From positions 1 to 6,423 of the forward strand of contig CAZCXP010000141.1 in the NCBI GenBank assembly GCA_964502665.1: a stretch of 6,423 nucleotides of DNA, read 5' to 3'. The stretch is from SOKG01 sp964502665 (GTDB lineage: Bacteria; Chloroflexota; Dehalococcoidia; SZUA-161). This document shows positions 5,564 to 6,423 of this stretch, piece after piece; within the stretch, counting starts at the first letter, position 1, and each line of letters opens with the position of its first letter. The notes under the pieces were generated by a model. That model made no database searches and had not been told where the DNA came from. It saw nothing but the letters and a program-made list of their open reading frames with translations. Position numbers and translations under genes: made by a program.

Positions 5564-6199
5564 TCATCTGTTACGGAAGTGATATGTGAAATAAGCCAGC
5601 ACGCTCTGGAAGTGCTCAATGAAACCTTTGCGAAAACTAGCTTCATCCTGAACGGCCAACTCAACGTTGCGGTCAATGAACTCTTTGAAGTTTTCCTTGA
5701 TGACACCTCGCCCGACAGCATAAGCCGCGTCTCTCTTGAGGGTATAAATATCACTTCTAACTGCGCTAAAGTCCTCGGTGTCTAGCTTAGCTTCAATAGC
5801 CCGCAGTTGGTTAAAGAAACGACGTAGCTGATGGGAAGTTATTCCTGACCTCCCTAAGATTTGGACTACCTGCTCAGCCCAAGTGTCCACCACGGCAGGC
5901 TTGATGTTGCCCTTTTCGTCGAAGTATCCGCCCTCCAGATAGCCTGCGGGCCAGCCACCAGTGCGGACGGACATGGATGGCACGCCAGTCTCCAGAGCGA
6001 GGTTGATAGCGTTCCAACCCTTTGCCGTCTTTCTCAAATCGAAGCTGATGTACTGTCCCTCCTGCAGGTTATCTAGACCACTGTCCCGCACATCGGAGAT
6101 GTGGACGAAGACATCGCCTTTTCCATCAGAACGAGTGAGGAAGCCATATTCTCTACTTGCATCGAACCACTTCACGGTGCCGGTGATACGATCAGTCAT
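5564..6199 (-). CDS. csm2: Csm2 small subunit with an N-terminal cold-shock domain
   Basis: The 211 residues form two parts. Residues 1 to about 68 are a cold-shock (OB-fold) domain: GTVKWFD at 7-13, the RNP1-like REYGFL at 16-21 and RNP2 VFVHIS at 30-35. The usual nucleic-acid-stacking aromatics W11, F20, F31 and H33 are present. From about 88 to the end the protein matches Csm2: GYFDEKGNI, then SGITSHQLRRFFNQLRAI, LKRDAAYAVGR, and the end FIEHFQSVLAYFTYHF, all helical. Csm2 lines the belly of the Csm complex in several copies, next to Csm3 and the target RNA. Normal Csm2 is about 120-150 residues, so the extra domain explains the length. The ATG at 6199 has GGGAGG (6212-6207) seven bases upstream. 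The gene follows cas10 by 30 nt, the standard csm2 position, which supports the call. Confidence 0.87.
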   Translation of the reverse strand: MTDRITGTVKWFDASREYGFLTRSDGKGDVFVHISDVRDSGLDNLQEGQYISFDLRKTAKGWNAINLALETGVPSMSVRTGGWPAGYLEGGYFDEKGNIKPAVVDTWAEQVVQILGRSGITSHQLRRFFNQLRAIEAKLDTEDFSAVRSDIYTLKRDAAYAVGRGVIKENFKEFIDRNVELAVQDEASFRKGFIEHFQSVLAYFTYHFRNR

Positions 6200-6206
6200 T
6201 GGAAAT

Positions 6207-6217
6207 CCTCCCTTCTT
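6207..6217 (-). promoter_or_regulatory. Ribosome binding site of cold-shock-Csm2
   Basis: The minus strand reads AAGAAGGGAGG, with GGGAGG at 6212-6207, seven bases before the ATG at 6199. It fixes the start upstream of the complete cold-shock domain, so that domain is part of the translated Csm2 protein and not a separate frame. Confidence 0.8.
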
Positions 6218-6229
6218 AAAAAAGCCTGA

Positions 6230-6423
6230 TCAACTTTCGGCTGTTTCGCGCTTGTAAAAAAGCAGATAAGTGGCTACCAGACCCAAATGGTGCATTCGCT
6301 CGCTCTCTCGACGTCCACTCAAGGAGCGCATCAGCTCATCGGCCCATTTGAATACGGCCTCAGGGCCCTTTTGCAGGTTGCGGGCGATGTTGTAGGCGAA
6401 CATAGCTCGATAGCGGGGCACCA
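6230..6423 (-). CDS. cas10: Cas10/Csm1, C-terminal 64 or so residues only (cut by window edge)
   Basis: An open frame enters from the right edge and ends at a TGA (6232-6230). The visible residues include VPRYRAMFAYNIARN and HHLGLVATYLLFYKRE, an all-helical tail like domain D4 at the C-terminus of Cas10. The GTG at 6421 is an internal Val codon, not a start. Cas10 is the large subunit; its palm domains make cyclic oligoadenylate and its HD domain, when present, cuts ssDNA. Neither the GGDD motif nor the HD motif is in the window, so whether this Cas10 can signal is not known from here. It lies 30 nt upstream of csm2, the normal order in III-A loci. The identity rests on the tail pattern and on context. 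Confidence 0.75.
   Translation of the reverse strand, partial: VPRYRAMFAYNIARNLQKGPEAVFKWADELMRSLSGRRESERMHHLGLVATYLLFYKRETAES

Noticed and set aside
5512..5754. Minus-strand 80-codon frame inside csm2
   Set aside because: It lies in another frame of the well-supported Csm2 coding sequence and resembles nothing recognisable.
6419..6421. GTG at 6421 as the start of a small separate gene
   Set aside because: The frame stays open to the window edge and the residues fit the tail of Cas10, so this is an internal valine codon.

Overview
The window is the middle and one end of a type III-A (Csm) CRISPR-Cas locus. All seven genes lie on the minus strand, so transcription runs from high to low coordinates. 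In order they are: the C-terminal end of cas10/csm1 (cut by the right edge), a Csm2 small subunit with a cold-shock domain fused to its N-terminus, a 747-residue SIR2-HEAT-repeat protein, csm3, csm4, a 321-bp spacer with two inverted-repeat structures, a TIR-SAVED protein, and the first 17 codons of a probable cas6 (cut by the left edge). No CRISPR array, tRNA, rRNA, integrase or transposase gene is visible.

The core genes are tightly packed. Spacings are 30 nt (cas10 to csm2), 54 nt (csm2 to SIR2-HEAT), an 8-nt overlap (SIR2-HEAT to csm3) and 3 nt (csm3 to csm4). Most starts have strong AGGAGG-type ribosome binding sites. No csm5 is present at its usual place after csm4.

Read as a system, the Csm complex would recognise phage RNA with a crRNA matured by Cas6. 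Cas10, mostly outside the window, would then make cyclic oligoadenylate. TIR-SAVED looks like the receptor: SAVED binds the cyclic nucleotide and TIR breaks down NAD+. SIR2-HEAT carries a second, unrelated NAD+-consuming fold but has no recognisable cyclic-nucleotide sensor. It is embedded between the structural genes csm2 and csm3 and overlaps csm3, which suggests, as inference, that it works with the complex itself. The most unusual points are the paired NADase folds, the SIR2-HEAT inside the core operon, the cold-shock-Csm2 fusion, and Glu in place of the Asp that cleaves target RNA in Csm3.

The host is a bacterium. The csm2, csm3, csm4 and TIR-SAVED genes look moderately GC-rich, while SIR2-HEAT is clearly AT-richer. 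The short palindromic repeat and gene style would fit an environmental lineage such as Chloroflexota, but the window does not allow a firm assignment.
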